NCBI GenBank assembly: GCA_016185755.1
Contig: JACPMX010000007.1
Coordinates: forward strand, 1-45,226
Source of the DNA: Candidatus Woesearchaeota archaeon
Lineage (GTDB): Archaea; Nanobdellota; Nanobdellia; Woesearchaeales; GW2011-AR4
Length of the DNA: 45,226 nucleotides
Reading direction: 5' to 3'
Part shown: one piece after another, positions 32,946 to 40,919 of the stretch
How positions within the stretch are numbered: the stretch's first letter is position 1
Layout of the letters: every line of letters begins with the position of its first letter
Position numbers and translations under genes: made by a program
The notes under the pieces: model-generated
Told to the model about the DNA's origin: nothing
Database searches by the model: none
What the model saw: the letters and a program-made list of their open reading frames with translations, nothing else

Positions 32946-33530
32946 TCAGCCAATAATTTTCCCTATTAAATAAACTGCTAAAATTCCCAAGGTGTTTAGC
33001 GTGTAGGACATTACCGCGAATGCCTTTGTTGATATGATTTTTGAGGCAGCAAGCATTGTAACCCCTATCTCGTCCGGCAAGGGTGAGGCAATTACCAGGC
33101 CACCTACAACCGGCAGACAATACTGTTTAATCTTGCCAGGGAGCCTTCCATTAAAATACCTTACAATGCTTTCTTTTGACAGCTTTCTTATTTCATCGGC
33201 AAATGAATGCCTTATGAAGCTGAAAATGAATAAATCGCTTATTAATGCGCCTATTCCTCCAATAACGCTTGCCAAGTATATATTCTGTTGCTCTGCCAAT
33301 ATGAGAAAGATCGCTGTTGCAGGCCCTGCTGTAAAACCGTAGGAAAACATCATTCCAGCCGCGAAAGTGCCTGAGTAGCCTAAAGACACTATGAAGTCAT
33401 GAAAATGGCTGAATTCGTTGCTGTAGAAGATAATGTAAGCTACAAGAAATGTAATGAATAACAGCAAAAACTTCGGATATCTCTCTAAATACCTGAATGG
33501 ATGGATAATTCTAAGCCTTGGATAGTACAT
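32946..33530 (-). CDS. Small multi-spanning membrane protein
   Basis: A 194-residue protein with about five hydrophobic segments (FLLLFITFLVAYIIFYS, GTFAAGMMFSYGFTAGPATAIFLILA, VIGGIGALISDLFIFSFI, GLVIASPLPDEIGVTMLAAS, LNTLGILAVYLIGKIIG). The ASPLPDEIG motif before the last segments recalls the reentrant motif of DedA/VTT proteins, but the match is not certain. Converges with the antiporter gene, 1 bp apart. Confidence 0.6.
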   Translation of the reverse strand: MYYPRLRIIHPFRYLERYPKFLLLFITFLVAYIIFYSNEFSHFHDFIVSLGYSGTFAAGMMFSYGFTAGPATAIFLILAEQQNIYLASVIGGIGALISDLFIFSFIRHSFADEIRKLSKESIVRYFNGRLPGKIKQYCLPVVGGLVIASPLPDEIGVTMLAASKIISTKAFAVMSYTLNTLGILAVYLIGKIIG

Positions 33531-33598
33531 GAGAAAAGCTAGTATAATAACTAGTATATAAATATTTCTTTTTATATACTGGTATAGGGAAAGGTATA

Positions 33599-33727
33599 TT
33601 AATCAGATGTAATATTTATCAAGTGGATCATAAGGTTTGCAAGTCCGCACTTGTCCTCTGCAGCATGGGATAGAGGTATGGCTAGGAGTAGAATTAAAAG
33701 TGTTAAAAATAACTTTTTTGATTTCAT
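33599..33727 (-). CDS. Tiny secreted protein resembling the VirB6-like N-terminus
   Basis: A 42-residue frame with a clear signal peptide (MKSKKLFLTLLILLLAIPLSHA) and ribosome site GAGGTG 8 nt before ATG 33727. The mature part begins AEDKCGLANLMIHLINITSD. AE-x-x-CGL-x-NL is the same pattern as the mature start of the VirB6-like protein at 2498 (AEEESCGLTNLATC), suggesting a truncated paralogue or a surviving 5' fragment. No further coding sequence of that kind follows downstream. Confidence 0.5.
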   Translation of the reverse strand: MKSKKLFLTLLILLLAIPLSHAAEDKCGLANLMIHLINITSD

Positions 33728-33786
33728 AGAGAACACACCTCATTAGAATTTTTATCTTAAGTACTAAGCTTTTTCGAAACAAGAAT

Positions 33787-34809
33787 TTATGCCCTATAAA
33801 TTATGTGGTCTTTACTTCTGTATGGAATTGTGAAATGAAAAGAAGTTCCTTTTCCTAATTCAGTTTCAGACCAAATTCTACCTCCATTTATTTCAACAAA
33901 TTCTTTAACTGCCCATAAACCAATTCCATGTTTCATCTCGCTATCAGTTTTTGTTGTAACCCCACTTTCAAATAATCTACTTTGCACATCAGGAATTATT
34001 CCAAATCCATTATCTCTTACAGTAATTATCATTTCCGTATTTTCTTTGTCAACTTTACTGGTAATTGTAAAATACCGATTAAAATTCGGGTCCCTTAATC
34101 TTCCATAAACATCATTATCTGGGTTAAGGGTATGTTGCTGAATATTTTTTATAAGAGGTAACACAACATTTCCAAAATAATCTACTCTTGTTTCAATAGT
34201 TTCAAGCTGTGGTTTATGAAAATGTAAACTAGTTTTTGTTCTCCTTTGGGAAAATTGGGAGCTCCAAAATGCCTCTACATCCTCTTTTAAATTATAAACG
34301 TCTCTTTGAAAATTTCTAGCAAATTTCAGATTATGTGTATAAAAAGCTAAACCATAGAGGATATCAATTTCTTCTAAAAACCTTTGCCTTTCTTCTGAAA
34401 CATTTCCTAATTGCAAAACATTTTCAGTAGCTGGAAGGTAAAGGGATAATGTTCTAAGTCTGTGAACAAGGTCCCTAGAAGATTTTTTCATCCCCTTCTC
34501 AATTTCTTCTGGTTTATCCTTCTTTACGCATAAGGCTACCAAATCTTCTAAAGTTGCTAAAACTAATCTTCCAGTAGAACCTAAATTTTGAACATAAGCT
34601 CTTTGATGGATTGTAGGCAATTCTCCAAAATCTCCTCTTTCCTCACCATTAAAATACCAAACTCCAAGTGTAGCAGCATTAATATCTCCCCTTAATTCAT
34701 GTTCTATGACAAATAAGGTATCTATTTTAGATTTCCGTCCTAAAGTCCTAATTCCTTTAAATTTCTCTAATACAGATTTCTCATCGAATTGAACACCATA
34801 ATCTGTCAT
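33787..34809 (-). CDS. Soluble histidine-kinase-like ATPase
   Basis: GHKL ATPase of the histidine kinase type: N-box region VVLPLIKNIQQHTLNP, G1 box VRDNGFGI near residue 270, GIGLWAVKEFVEINGG and GKGTSFHFTIP. His37 lies in IEHELRGDINAATLG, which recalls the phosphoacceptor H-box (HELR). The N-terminal 200 residues are helical; no membrane segment or PAS domain. No response regulator is adjacent. CATTTATAATA about 25 bp before ATG 34809 gives a leaderless mRNA. Could be a phosphotransfer kinase or another GHKL ATPase. Confidence 0.78.
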   Translation of the reverse strand: MTDYGVQFDEKSVLEKFKGIRTLGRKSKIDTLFVIEHELRGDINAATLGVWYFNGEERGDFGELPTIHQRAYVQNLGSTGRLVLATLEDLVALCVKKDKPEEIEKGMKKSSRDLVHRLRTLSLYLPATENVLQLGNVSEERQRFLEEIDILYGLAFYTHNLKFARNFQRDVYNLKEDVEAFWSSQFSQRRTKTSLHFHKPQLETIETRVDYFGNVVLPLIKNIQQHTLNPDNDVYGRLRDPNFNRYFTITSKVDKENTEMIITVRDNGFGIIPDVQSRLFESGVTTKTDSEMKHGIGLWAVKEFVEINGGRIWSETELGKGTSFHFTIPYRSKDHIIYRA

Positions 34810-35032
34810 AGTATAAGGATAAGATTGCGTATTATAAATGTTACTATTTAAGAGTAAATAAAATAATTACCGAAGTCGCCGGCTTGTGTTACAGCTGTTC
34901 TATCTCTTGCCTTAATCCTAGTTTGCCCCTAAGGTTAAATCCTTTCGGAATGATTTGTTAAGCATGATTTTTAAATTAATGCAAAAATTTTTGAGAATAG
35001 AATACATGAAATAAATGATGCTAGAGGAAAAT

Positions 35033-35242
35033 CTAATTTTTAATCTTCAGCCTTTTGCTTCTTGGCAGCAGTTTTTTCTGCTTCTCAAGCAGCTGCTCTT
35101 CCAGCCTTTTGATCTCTTTTTCATAATATCCGGCCAGCTCAGAATTTCCTTCGCTCAATGCCCTTTGCAGCTTTACATTCCTGTGGATGCCAATTTGCTT
35201 TTTCATGCTCTCAATGCCTTTTTTATATTTTTTCTTGCTCAT
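35033..35242 (-). CDS. Small coiled-coil protein paired with a nucleotidyltransferase
   Basis: A 69-residue, very basic, helical protein (MSKKKYKKGIESMKKQIGIHRNVKLQRALSEGNSELAGYYEKEIKRLEEQLLEKQKKLLP). Start overlaps the nucleotidyltransferase stop by 4 bp. Could be the partner in a toxin-antitoxin-like pair. The 34810-35032 gap upstream of the kinase holds only its promoter. Confidence 0.55.
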   Translation of the reverse strand: MSKKKYKKGIESMKKQIGIHRNVKLQRALSEGNSELAGYYEKEIKRLEEQLLEKQKKLLPRSKRLKIKN

Positions 35243-36015
35243 CTTAAAAGGCTTCTAACTTCGCTCAGCAAATTTTTAGCTACAGATAACAATTTTGAAA
35301 TGTCCTCTTTTGATATTATTCCGCTTTCAATTATTTTTGTGTTTTCTCTTTCCTCGCTGTAGACCCTGTAAAGCTCTTCAATTTTGTCCTGCGAAAATTT
35401 ATTGTCCCTTAAATCAGAAAATAGTGAGCTCTTTGAGTACAATTTGCCGTTTAGCATCAGCTTTATCATCAGCAGGCCCCTAATCCTCAGCATTAAAGAA
35501 TAAATAAGGCTTCCTATCTCAAAATCCATGCCTATTCCCTTTTCATTCAGCTCCAGGACATACGCGGAGTTATCAATAAACCATTTAGTATTCTTTCTTG
35601 TGAATTTGTATCCTTTGTATTTTTCCAGCAAATCAGGATTAATTATGGTTTTTGCCTCTTTTATTATGGGAAGCACCAAAACAGCATTTTTCCTCAATGT
35701 GCTTTCAAGCTCGGCTATAGTTGTGGAAACAGTCGAGTAGCCATGAATCTTGTCTGCAATTTTTAGCTTTGCATTGGAAATCACCAAGACATCCACGTCC
35801 GAATTTATAGTATGCTCGTTTCTTGCATAAGAGCCGTATAGATAAATGCCCAGTATATTTTCCAGATATGGCTTTAGAATCTCCAGTATTTCTATTTTTA
35901 GATCTTCAAAAGTCTTGGGCCCCAATATAAACTGTATTCTTTTGCCTATATACTCTTTTGGAAGCACCACGTGGCCACCATTGCCGAATCTCTGAACTAT
36001 CTTTTCCCCTATCAT
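35239..36015 (-). CDS. AbrB/DUF2080-like domain fused to a minimal nucleotidyltransferase
   Basis: N-terminus EKIVQRFGNGGHVVLPKEYIGKRI is an AbrB-type swapped-hairpin DNA-binding unit. Residues about 60-110 are a nucleotidyltransferase (IYLYGSYARNEHTINSDVDVLVI, the GS...D-x-D pattern), and the remaining 140 residues are helical and HEPN-like. So antitoxin-like MNT and HEPN-like parts may be in one chain with a DNA-binding domain. ATG 36015 is chosen as it lies about 25 bp from a TATA box and at a palindrome. Autoregulation through that palindrome is inferred. Confidence 0.72.
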   Translation of the reverse strand: MIGEKIVQRFGNGGHVVLPKEYIGKRIQFILGPKTFEDLKIEILEILKPYLENILGIYLYGSYARNEHTINSDVDVLVISNAKLKIADKIHGYSTVSTTIAELESTLRKNAVLVLPIIKEAKTIINPDLLEKYKGYKFTRKNTKWFIDNSAYVLELNEKGIGMDFEIGSLIYSLMLRIRGLLMIKLMLNGKLYSKSSLFSDLRDNKFSQDKIEELYRVYSEERENTKIIESGIISKEDISKLLSVAKNLLSEVRSLLR

Positions 36016-36048
36016 GTATATACGTATATACAAACTTGTATATAAAAC
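36015..36048 (-). promoter_or_regulatory. Promoter and 18-bp palindrome of the AbrB-nucleotidyltransferase gene
   Basis: TGTATATACGTATATACA (36015-36032) is a perfect palindrome ending at the ATG, directly downstream of TTTATATAC (36036-36044). A leaderless transcript would start inside it, so binding would block transcription. AbrB-type N-terminus of the product is a natural ligand. Confidence 0.5.
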
Positions 36049-36068
36049 TTTCCATTACTAATACATTG

Positions 36069-37739
36069 TCAAAGTTTAAGCTCTTTCTTCCACAACCCGC
36101 AAATCTCTTCTGCCTTTTTCTCTGCAATCCCGGTGTACTTCTCAGGATTGTTTATTATCTCAAGCTGCTTTTTGCTGAACCTTTTCAGGAATGGCTGTAT
36201 TGACTTGTCTTCTTTCACAAGCTGTATCAATGGCTTTTTTGTCAGCTGCGATTCAAGCGTCTTTTCCCTCACGTATTCATGCGCATCAGGATGGCCGTTG
36301 GCAGCCAAAAGAATGTAAAGCGGCTCCGCGACTATCATCTTCTTGGTCATGTCAAAATTCCTCTTTATGTTATCCTTGTCAACCACGAGGCTTGACATCA
36401 CCTTTTCCAGCCTTGCTATGGAAATGTAAAATCCCGCAAGCATTTCCGGAATGAACCTCATGGACGCTGAATTAGTCAAATCCCTTTGATGCTCTGAAAG
36501 CTGGTCCATGTACATAGTTGTCATTCTTGGCATGAACTCCTTCCACATGCTCTTGACATTCTCGAAGTTTATTGGATTTCTTTTCTGCGGCATTGTTGAT
36601 GAGCCGACTTGCCTCGCCTCGAAGTATTCCCCGACCTCTGCAATCTCATTCCTTTGGAGATGCCTCATGTCATCCGCAAGGTTTGCCAAAACGCCAAAGG
36701 CAGAGATAACGCTGTTCAGGAAATCAACAAAAAATTCAGCCTCCACTACCTGTGTTGATGCCGGTGAAGGTTTCAGGTCCATCTCCTGAAGAACCTCTTT
36801 CTCAAATTTGACAGGCTCATTAAAGAACAATGATGATGCATTGTATGCTCCAACTGCCCCTGACATCTTGCCCCTTAGGTTATTGGCTGTTTTCTTCACC
36901 CTTAAAATTGACGAGCCGAGCCGGCTTACATACTGCGCTATTGCAAAGCCGAAAGTTATCGGCTCTGCATGCTGGCCGTGGGTTCTTCCAATCTGGACAG
37001 TGGATTTTTCCCTTAATGCAAGATTGATTAGAGTTGACTGGAGATTGAGCAGCTCCGGAAGCAGGACATTGTTTGCAAAGTCCTTGTACCTTGCAGCATC
37101 TGCTGTCGCTATTATGTCATAGCTTGTGGACGTGAAATGCACAAAAGGCTTTGCCTCTTCGCTTACCTTGTTCCTTATGCAGTTTGCCAGCGCCCTTATA
37201 TTGTGCTTTATCCTGTCTTCCTCTGCATAGACCTGCTCTGGAGTCACCTGCCTGCATGCATTTTCAACCTCGCCAGCTGCCTTTTGCGGGCATATCCTGT
37301 TTTTTGCAAGGACCCTGGTAAGGGCGCATTCCACCTTAAGGGCGTATTTTATGAATGCTGCCTCTGAAAGGTATGGCTGCAGCTTTTCGTATATCTTTTT
37401 GTTCCTGCCGTAGTACCTGAAGTCAAGCGGGCTTATTGCGTCGAATAGGCTTATTTTTTCAGGCACGAGATAAGGGCCTTCAATTCTTTTGTCGATGTTT
37501 ATTATCCCCAGGATGTTTTTTGTCAGCTCGCTTTCAAGGTTAAGTACAATCACTTTCCTGTTTTTTTCGTCAACTTCCTTTACAATGCCGTTCTTCTTGA
37601 AAACCTGTATGCATGCATGCACCTTTGCAGGAGAGCATTTTATTCTTTCGGCTATCTGCCTTATGTGCAGCCTTTCCTTCGCCAGCAATTCAAGTATCTG
37701 TATGTTGATTTTTGTGAAGATATTGGGCAAGTCTTCCAT
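36069..37739 (-). CDS. purB: Adenylosuccinate lyase with N-terminal winged helix
   Basis: Cleaves SAICAR and adenylosuccinate in purine synthesis. The lyase core starts near residue 95 (SLFDAISPLDFRYYG) and carries HFTSTSYDIIATADAARY, IGRTHGQHAEPITFG and the signature SSTMPQKRNPINFENVKS. Total 556 residues, about 100 more than usual. The first 75 residues are a winged-helix domain (NIQILELLAKERLHIRQIAERIKCSPAKVHACIQVFKKNGIVKEVDEKNRKVIVLN) of ArsR/MarR type. This fusion could make the enzyme a sensor and regulator. The frame is continuous through the junction. Confidence 0.92.
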   Translation of the reverse strand: MEDLPNIFTKINIQILELLAKERLHIRQIAERIKCSPAKVHACIQVFKKNGIVKEVDEKNRKVIVLNLESELTKNILGIINIDKRIEGPYLVPEKISLFDAISPLDFRYYGRNKKIYEKLQPYLSEAAFIKYALKVECALTRVLAKNRICPQKAAGEVENACRQVTPEQVYAEEDRIKHNIRALANCIRNKVSEEAKPFVHFTSTSYDIIATADAARYKDFANNVLLPELLNLQSTLINLALREKSTVQIGRTHGQHAEPITFGFAIAQYVSRLGSSILRVKKTANNLRGKMSGAVGAYNASSLFFNEPVKFEKEVLQEMDLKPSPASTQVVEAEFFVDFLNSVISAFGVLANLADDMRHLQRNEIAEVGEYFEARQVGSSTMPQKRNPINFENVKSMWKEFMPRMTTMYMDQLSEHQRDLTNSASMRFIPEMLAGFYISIARLEKVMSSLVVDKDNIKRNFDMTKKMIVAEPLYILLAANGHPDAHEYVREKTLESQLTKKPLIQLVKEDKSIQPFLKRFSKKQLEIINNPEKYTGIAEKKAEEICGLWKKELKL

Positions 37740-37766
37740 TTTGGTTTAATGGTTAAATTCTTGTTT

Positions 37767-37852
37767 TTTCAATCCGCGGCTTCGCCGCCTTGTTCAGTGC
37801 TCGGCTTTCGCCTTCTGCCATTGGCTCAAGCCTCGCTTATTATTCATTAATT
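37767..37852. repeat. Intergenic repeat element, copy 2
   Basis: Begins TTTCAATCCG (37767-37776) like copy 1 and shares GGCTTCGCC, TGCTCGGCTT, GCCTCGC and TCATTAATT in the same order, but is shorter and lacks the right terminal repeat and the long hairpin. GCGGC-TTC-GCCGC is a strong hairpin. It lies upstream of purB in an otherwise gene-free gap (37740-37967) whose remainder is AT-rich. Confidence 0.6.
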
Positions 37853-37967
37853 CAATCAAAAACTCTATACTAGGAAAATCGTTCATTATTTATAAACTTT
37901 TCTATTTTAAAAGAGAAAATGTTCGTTATGCCTTAACTAGCACCCTGCACTTGGCAGGAATTGATAT

Positions 37968-38732
37968 TCATTTCATGTATTCCAGCATCTTCTTGTGGAC
38001 TTTGCTGTTTGAGATGATATACTTCCTTTCTTCAAAGTTCCATTTTTTTCCTTTTAGGTCCGTTATTTTGCCGCCGGCTTCCTCTACCATCAAGAAACCG
38101 GCGGCAACATCCCATTCCTGCGTGGACATGACGACATAGCTCTCGCAGCTCCCTGAGGCAACCATCAGGAGGTTGAAGATAGCTGAGCCGAAATTCCTGA
38201 TGTCTATTGTTTTATGCACGAATTTGGACAGGAATCCTATTTTTTCTCCTCTGTTGGCGTAAGAGAACTCAATCAAAACAAAAGCGTGCTCAAGGCCTTT
38301 TTTGCCTGACACCTTTATTCTTTTGCCGTTGAGAAATGCGCCTTTCCCCCTCTCCGCAATTGCCGTAATCTTAAGGACGGGAAAATGAAGCGCGCCCAAG
38401 ACAACTTCGTTTTTGTATTCGAGCGCAATTGAAGTCCCGAAAATTGGTATTCTGCGGAGGAAATTGTGGGTGCCGTCTATGGGGTCTATAACCCATTTGA
38501 AATCTGAACCGTTATCTTCAAATCCGGTTTCTTCAGAAAGAATGCTGTGGTCTGGAAAATGCCTTTTAACGGCTTTTATTATGGCCTTGTTTGCCGCCAA
38601 GTCAGCGGCTGCAACCAGGCTTTTGTTCGGTTTTATCTTTATGCTTTCTTTTTTCCCATAATACTGCATGATGGCTTTTGCAGCAGCATTGGCAGCTTCA
38701 AGCAGGGTTTTTCTTTCTCTTGAGAGGTCCAT
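37968..38732 (-). CDS. suhB: Inositol monophosphatase family phosphatase
   Basis: Mg-dependent sugar-phosphate phosphatase. SILSEETGFEDNGSDFKWVIDPIDGTHNF carries the E-E and DPIDGT metal sites, and QEWDVAAGFLMVEEAGG the last Asp. 254 residues is normal. In archaea these act on inositol phosphate, fructose 1,6-bisphosphate or NADP; which one cannot be told. Neighbours (PfkB kinase, phosphoglucose isomerase) are consistent with sugar-phosphate metabolism. Confidence 0.92.
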   Translation of the reverse strand: MDLSRERKTLLEAANAAAKAIMQYYGKKESIKIKPNKSLVAAADLAANKAIIKAVKRHFPDHSILSEETGFEDNGSDFKWVIDPIDGTHNFLRRIPIFGTSIALEYKNEVVLGALHFPVLKITAIAERGKGAFLNGKRIKVSGKKGLEHAFVLIEFSYANRGEKIGFLSKFVHKTIDIRNFGSAIFNLLMVASGSCESYVVMSTQEWDVAAGFLMVEEAGGKITDLKGKKWNFEERKYIISNSKVHKKMLEYMK

Positions 38733-38851
38733 ATTTTTATCAAAATCTCGCTATTATTAAAACATTCCTTTTATATCACTAATTTACACCATATGATAAG
38801 GCATATATTGTATGCTGTATAATTTTATTATTTCTAATAAGATAAGACAGC

Positions 38852-38871
38852 ATGCTAGCTGGTTCTAGCAT
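38852..38871 (+). promoter_or_regulatory. Leader hairpin before the PfkB kinase
   Basis: ATGCTAG (38852-38858) and CTAGCAT (38865-38871), 6-nt loop, form a perfect 7-bp stem 29 nt before ATG 38901. A TATA-like GTATAATTTT near 38816-38825 places transcription start upstream, so the hairpin is in the mRNA leader or is an operator. Confidence 0.4.
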
Positions 38872-38900
38872 TTAGTGACGACTTTGAAGACTCCCCAGAA

Positions 38901-40013
38901 ATGACAGAGACGACTCTCTTTGAAAAGAAGACAGTGGTAGTTGGCGGAAGCGCTACTTTGGACTCTTTAATCCAAGGCATTGTCAGGGTAAATGGCCCGA
39001 GAATCACAATTGAGTACGACAATGCTATAGAGCATTTTGATGTTGAAGACCCTCCGATAAGGGCCGGGCATAAGCACAGGGTTAGCCAGGACATAGGCGA
39101 AAGGACAAGGGGCCTTCTGCACCGTATAAAGCCGGGTGGAGGAGGTTATAACAGCGTCACTGCCCTTAGAAGGCTTTCAAGCACGGCAGAGCTTGACCTG
39201 GATTATGTTGATGTGTCTGTGCAAGATTCACTTGTTGTTGAGGGGCTCGAACGCTACGGGATAAACTATCATTTTTTCGGGCTCAGGCCGGTTCCTACAA
39301 ATGCCGTTATTGGAAGCAGGGAAGACAAGATAGTTCTCAAAGGCCCAAAGCTCGGAAGGATCGAGCTTGACGCAGGCCACAGGCTGCTGATATACGGGCT
39401 GACCAATTCAAGCGATGCAGTCTTTTTGAACAGTGCCAAGGACAAAGGTTTTGTCGAGTGTTTTTTGGATAATGACAAGCCTGCCTACTTTGTTGTCACT
39501 ACTTCTCTTGAGCCGGATTTTGTGGTTGAGAAAATGCTCCCGAGGGGAGTCTGCATAATGAATTATGATGACATCTCAGCTTTATTTGGAACAGACACTT
39601 CCGCTTATGATGACAAAGCAAAAATGGAAATGGCTTTTGAGATGATAAAGAGAATAAGGATTGATGGAATAAATCCCGACAGGAATCTTTATGTCACTTT
39701 GGGAAAAAACGGGGTTTACTGCAGCTATGGCCCAGGCTCTTTATTCCATGTGAGGCTAAGCGATGAATTTATAGAGAAAGTAAGGCAGACTGCAATGGCA
39801 AATCCAAGCAGCACGAACGGAGCCGGGGACGTTTTTGCAGCAGCGGTCTTGTACAATGAGCTTTGCGCCAAAGGCAGGTTCAAGGTTACCGATGTATCTA
39901 AAAAAGCCTCTGCAGCTGCTGTAAGACACATAGGATACGGCGAGCCGTTGCCGGACAGCGCTTTCATAGTGAATAGATATTCGTTGGACTCTGGCTCCAG
40001 AAAAGCTGCTTAA
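38901..40013 (+). CDS. PfkB/ribokinase-family kinase
   Basis: A 370-residue kinase: VVVGGSATLDSLIQG at the N-terminus, PfkB motif 1 region KPGGGGYNSVTALRRLS, and motif 2 NPSSTNGAGDVFAAAVLYNEL with the catalytic Asp near residue 310. Longer than the usual 300-330 and with an unusual insert around residues 30-60 (ITIEYDNAIEHFDVEDPPIRAG). Substrate (fructose phosphate, ribose, nucleoside) is not evident. Convergent with the phosphoglucose isomerase gene. Confidence 0.85.
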   Translation: MTETTLFEKKTVVVGGSATLDSLIQGIVRVNGPRITIEYDNAIEHFDVEDPPIRAGHKHRVSQDIGERTRGLLHRIKPGGGGYNSVTALRRLSSTAELDLDYVDVSVQDSLVVEGLERYGINYHFFGLRPVPTNAVIGSREDKIVLKGPKLGRIELDAGHRLLIYGLTNSSDAVFLNSAKDKGFVECFLDNDKPAYFVVTTSLEPDFVVEKMLPRGVCIMNYDDISALFGTDTSAYDDKAKMEMAFEMIKRIRIDGINPDRNLYVTLGKNGVYCSYGPGSLFHVRLSDEFIEKVRQTAMANPSSTNGAGDVFAAAVLYNELCAKGRFKVTDVSKKASAAAVRHIGYGEPLPDSAFIVNRYSLDSGSRKAA

Positions 40014-40053
40014 TGTTTTTATTCTCAAGCCTCAAATAATCTTGGTTGCAAAA

Positions 40054-40842
40054 TTAAGGTTTTTTTAAACTTCTTTGAAACCAGTCAAGAAAATGATGAG
40101 GTCTTACTAAAAATCTTAGCAAATCGTGATGGTCTGCCAATACACGATAAAGAGGAGCCCCATTAAATCTGTCAAGTGTAGGGATTTTATCTGGCCTTAA
40201 ATTTTCTAGTCCGGCATTAGGATAAGCTGGATTCTTAACAAATTCAGGGCCAGTGCTGCCATTTTTTAAACCGTAGAAAGCAGCCCCCCTTCTGTTTAGG
40301 TATGGGGCGTAGTCAGTGTGCTCTATCCTTACACAAATGTTGGCAAATACTAATGGCTCTTCTCCCGTATTTATAACTAAATGGCCCATCCATGGAGGCA
40401 GGAGCACATGATTCATTTCCTCTGCATCAATTTGATAAGCTGTTACCCTTCCATCAACAGTTTCCTTTTGACCTAGGATGATCCCTTTGCCTGAGATCCT
40501 CTGATAGAAATCAGGAGAAGATACTCCGCTTGCCCATGGAAGCGGAAGATGCCTGTGGCCTGTTGTTTTAGGCAACTCTCTTCCAAAGGGGTAAGGCATT
40601 ACAACTGTCAAATCAAATCTTAAAGCTGTATCGACTATTTCAGGAGTATCCCCTATAAATCTGTAGATTCTATGCACAAGCTGACTGCCATGGCCGTTTA
40701 TCTCATCAGGCTCGGCCAAAACAGGTCTCAAATCTGCTAGATGTCTTTCTAAAGGCTGTACGGGACTTAGACCAATAAATGTTATTTCCCCCGTATCGGG
40801 ATTAAGCTCAGCCTTAAAGCCTAGCTTCTCAGTTAAGTCCAA
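40054..40842 (-). CDS. pgi: Cupin-type glucose-6-phosphate isomerase
   Basis: Interconverts glucose and fructose 6-phosphates. Archaeal cupin form: LTVVMPYPFGRELPKTTGHRHLP with G-x-H-x-H metal ligands, ISGKGIILGQ, and VLLPPWMGHLVINTGEEPLVFANIC with the later His. The Glu ligand found in PEIYE of characterised enzymes seems replaced in SPDFYQ. 262 residues, with N- and C-terminal extensions on the usual 190. Start is TTG 40842 with GGTGAT just upstream. Confidence 0.85.
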   Translation of the reverse strand: MDLTEKLGFKAELNPDTGEITFIGLSPVQPLERHLADLRPVLAEPDEINGHGSQLVHRIYRFIGDTPEIVDTALRFDLTVVMPYPFGRELPKTTGHRHLPLPWASGVSSPDFYQRISGKGIILGQKETVDGRVTAYQIDAEEMNHVLLPPWMGHLVINTGEEPLVFANICVRIEHTDYAPYLNRRGAAFYGLKNGSTGPEFVKNPAYPNAGLENLRPDKIPTLDRFNGAPLYRVLADHHDLLRFLVRPHHFLDWFQRSLKKP

Positions 40843-40866
40843 ATTATCACCTTTTTACAAACTGCT

Positions 40867-40889
40867 AATATAAATTTTAAATTTATATT
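40867..40889. promoter_or_regulatory. AT-rich palindrome over the isomerase promoter
   Basis: AATATAAATTT-T-AAATTTATATT has perfect 11-bp arms and contains the TATA box of the isomerase gene. Base composition makes chance plausible; could also serve as purC-operon terminator region on the other side. Confidence 0.3.
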
Positions 40890-40919
40890 GTTATGTCCTA
40901 CAAGTATGGGGTGCTTATA

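Noticed and set aside
40867-40889. AT-only palindrome as a specific regulator site
   Set aside because: Sequence is nearly all A and T and includes a TATA box; such palindromes arise easily by chance, so it is listed only at low confidence.
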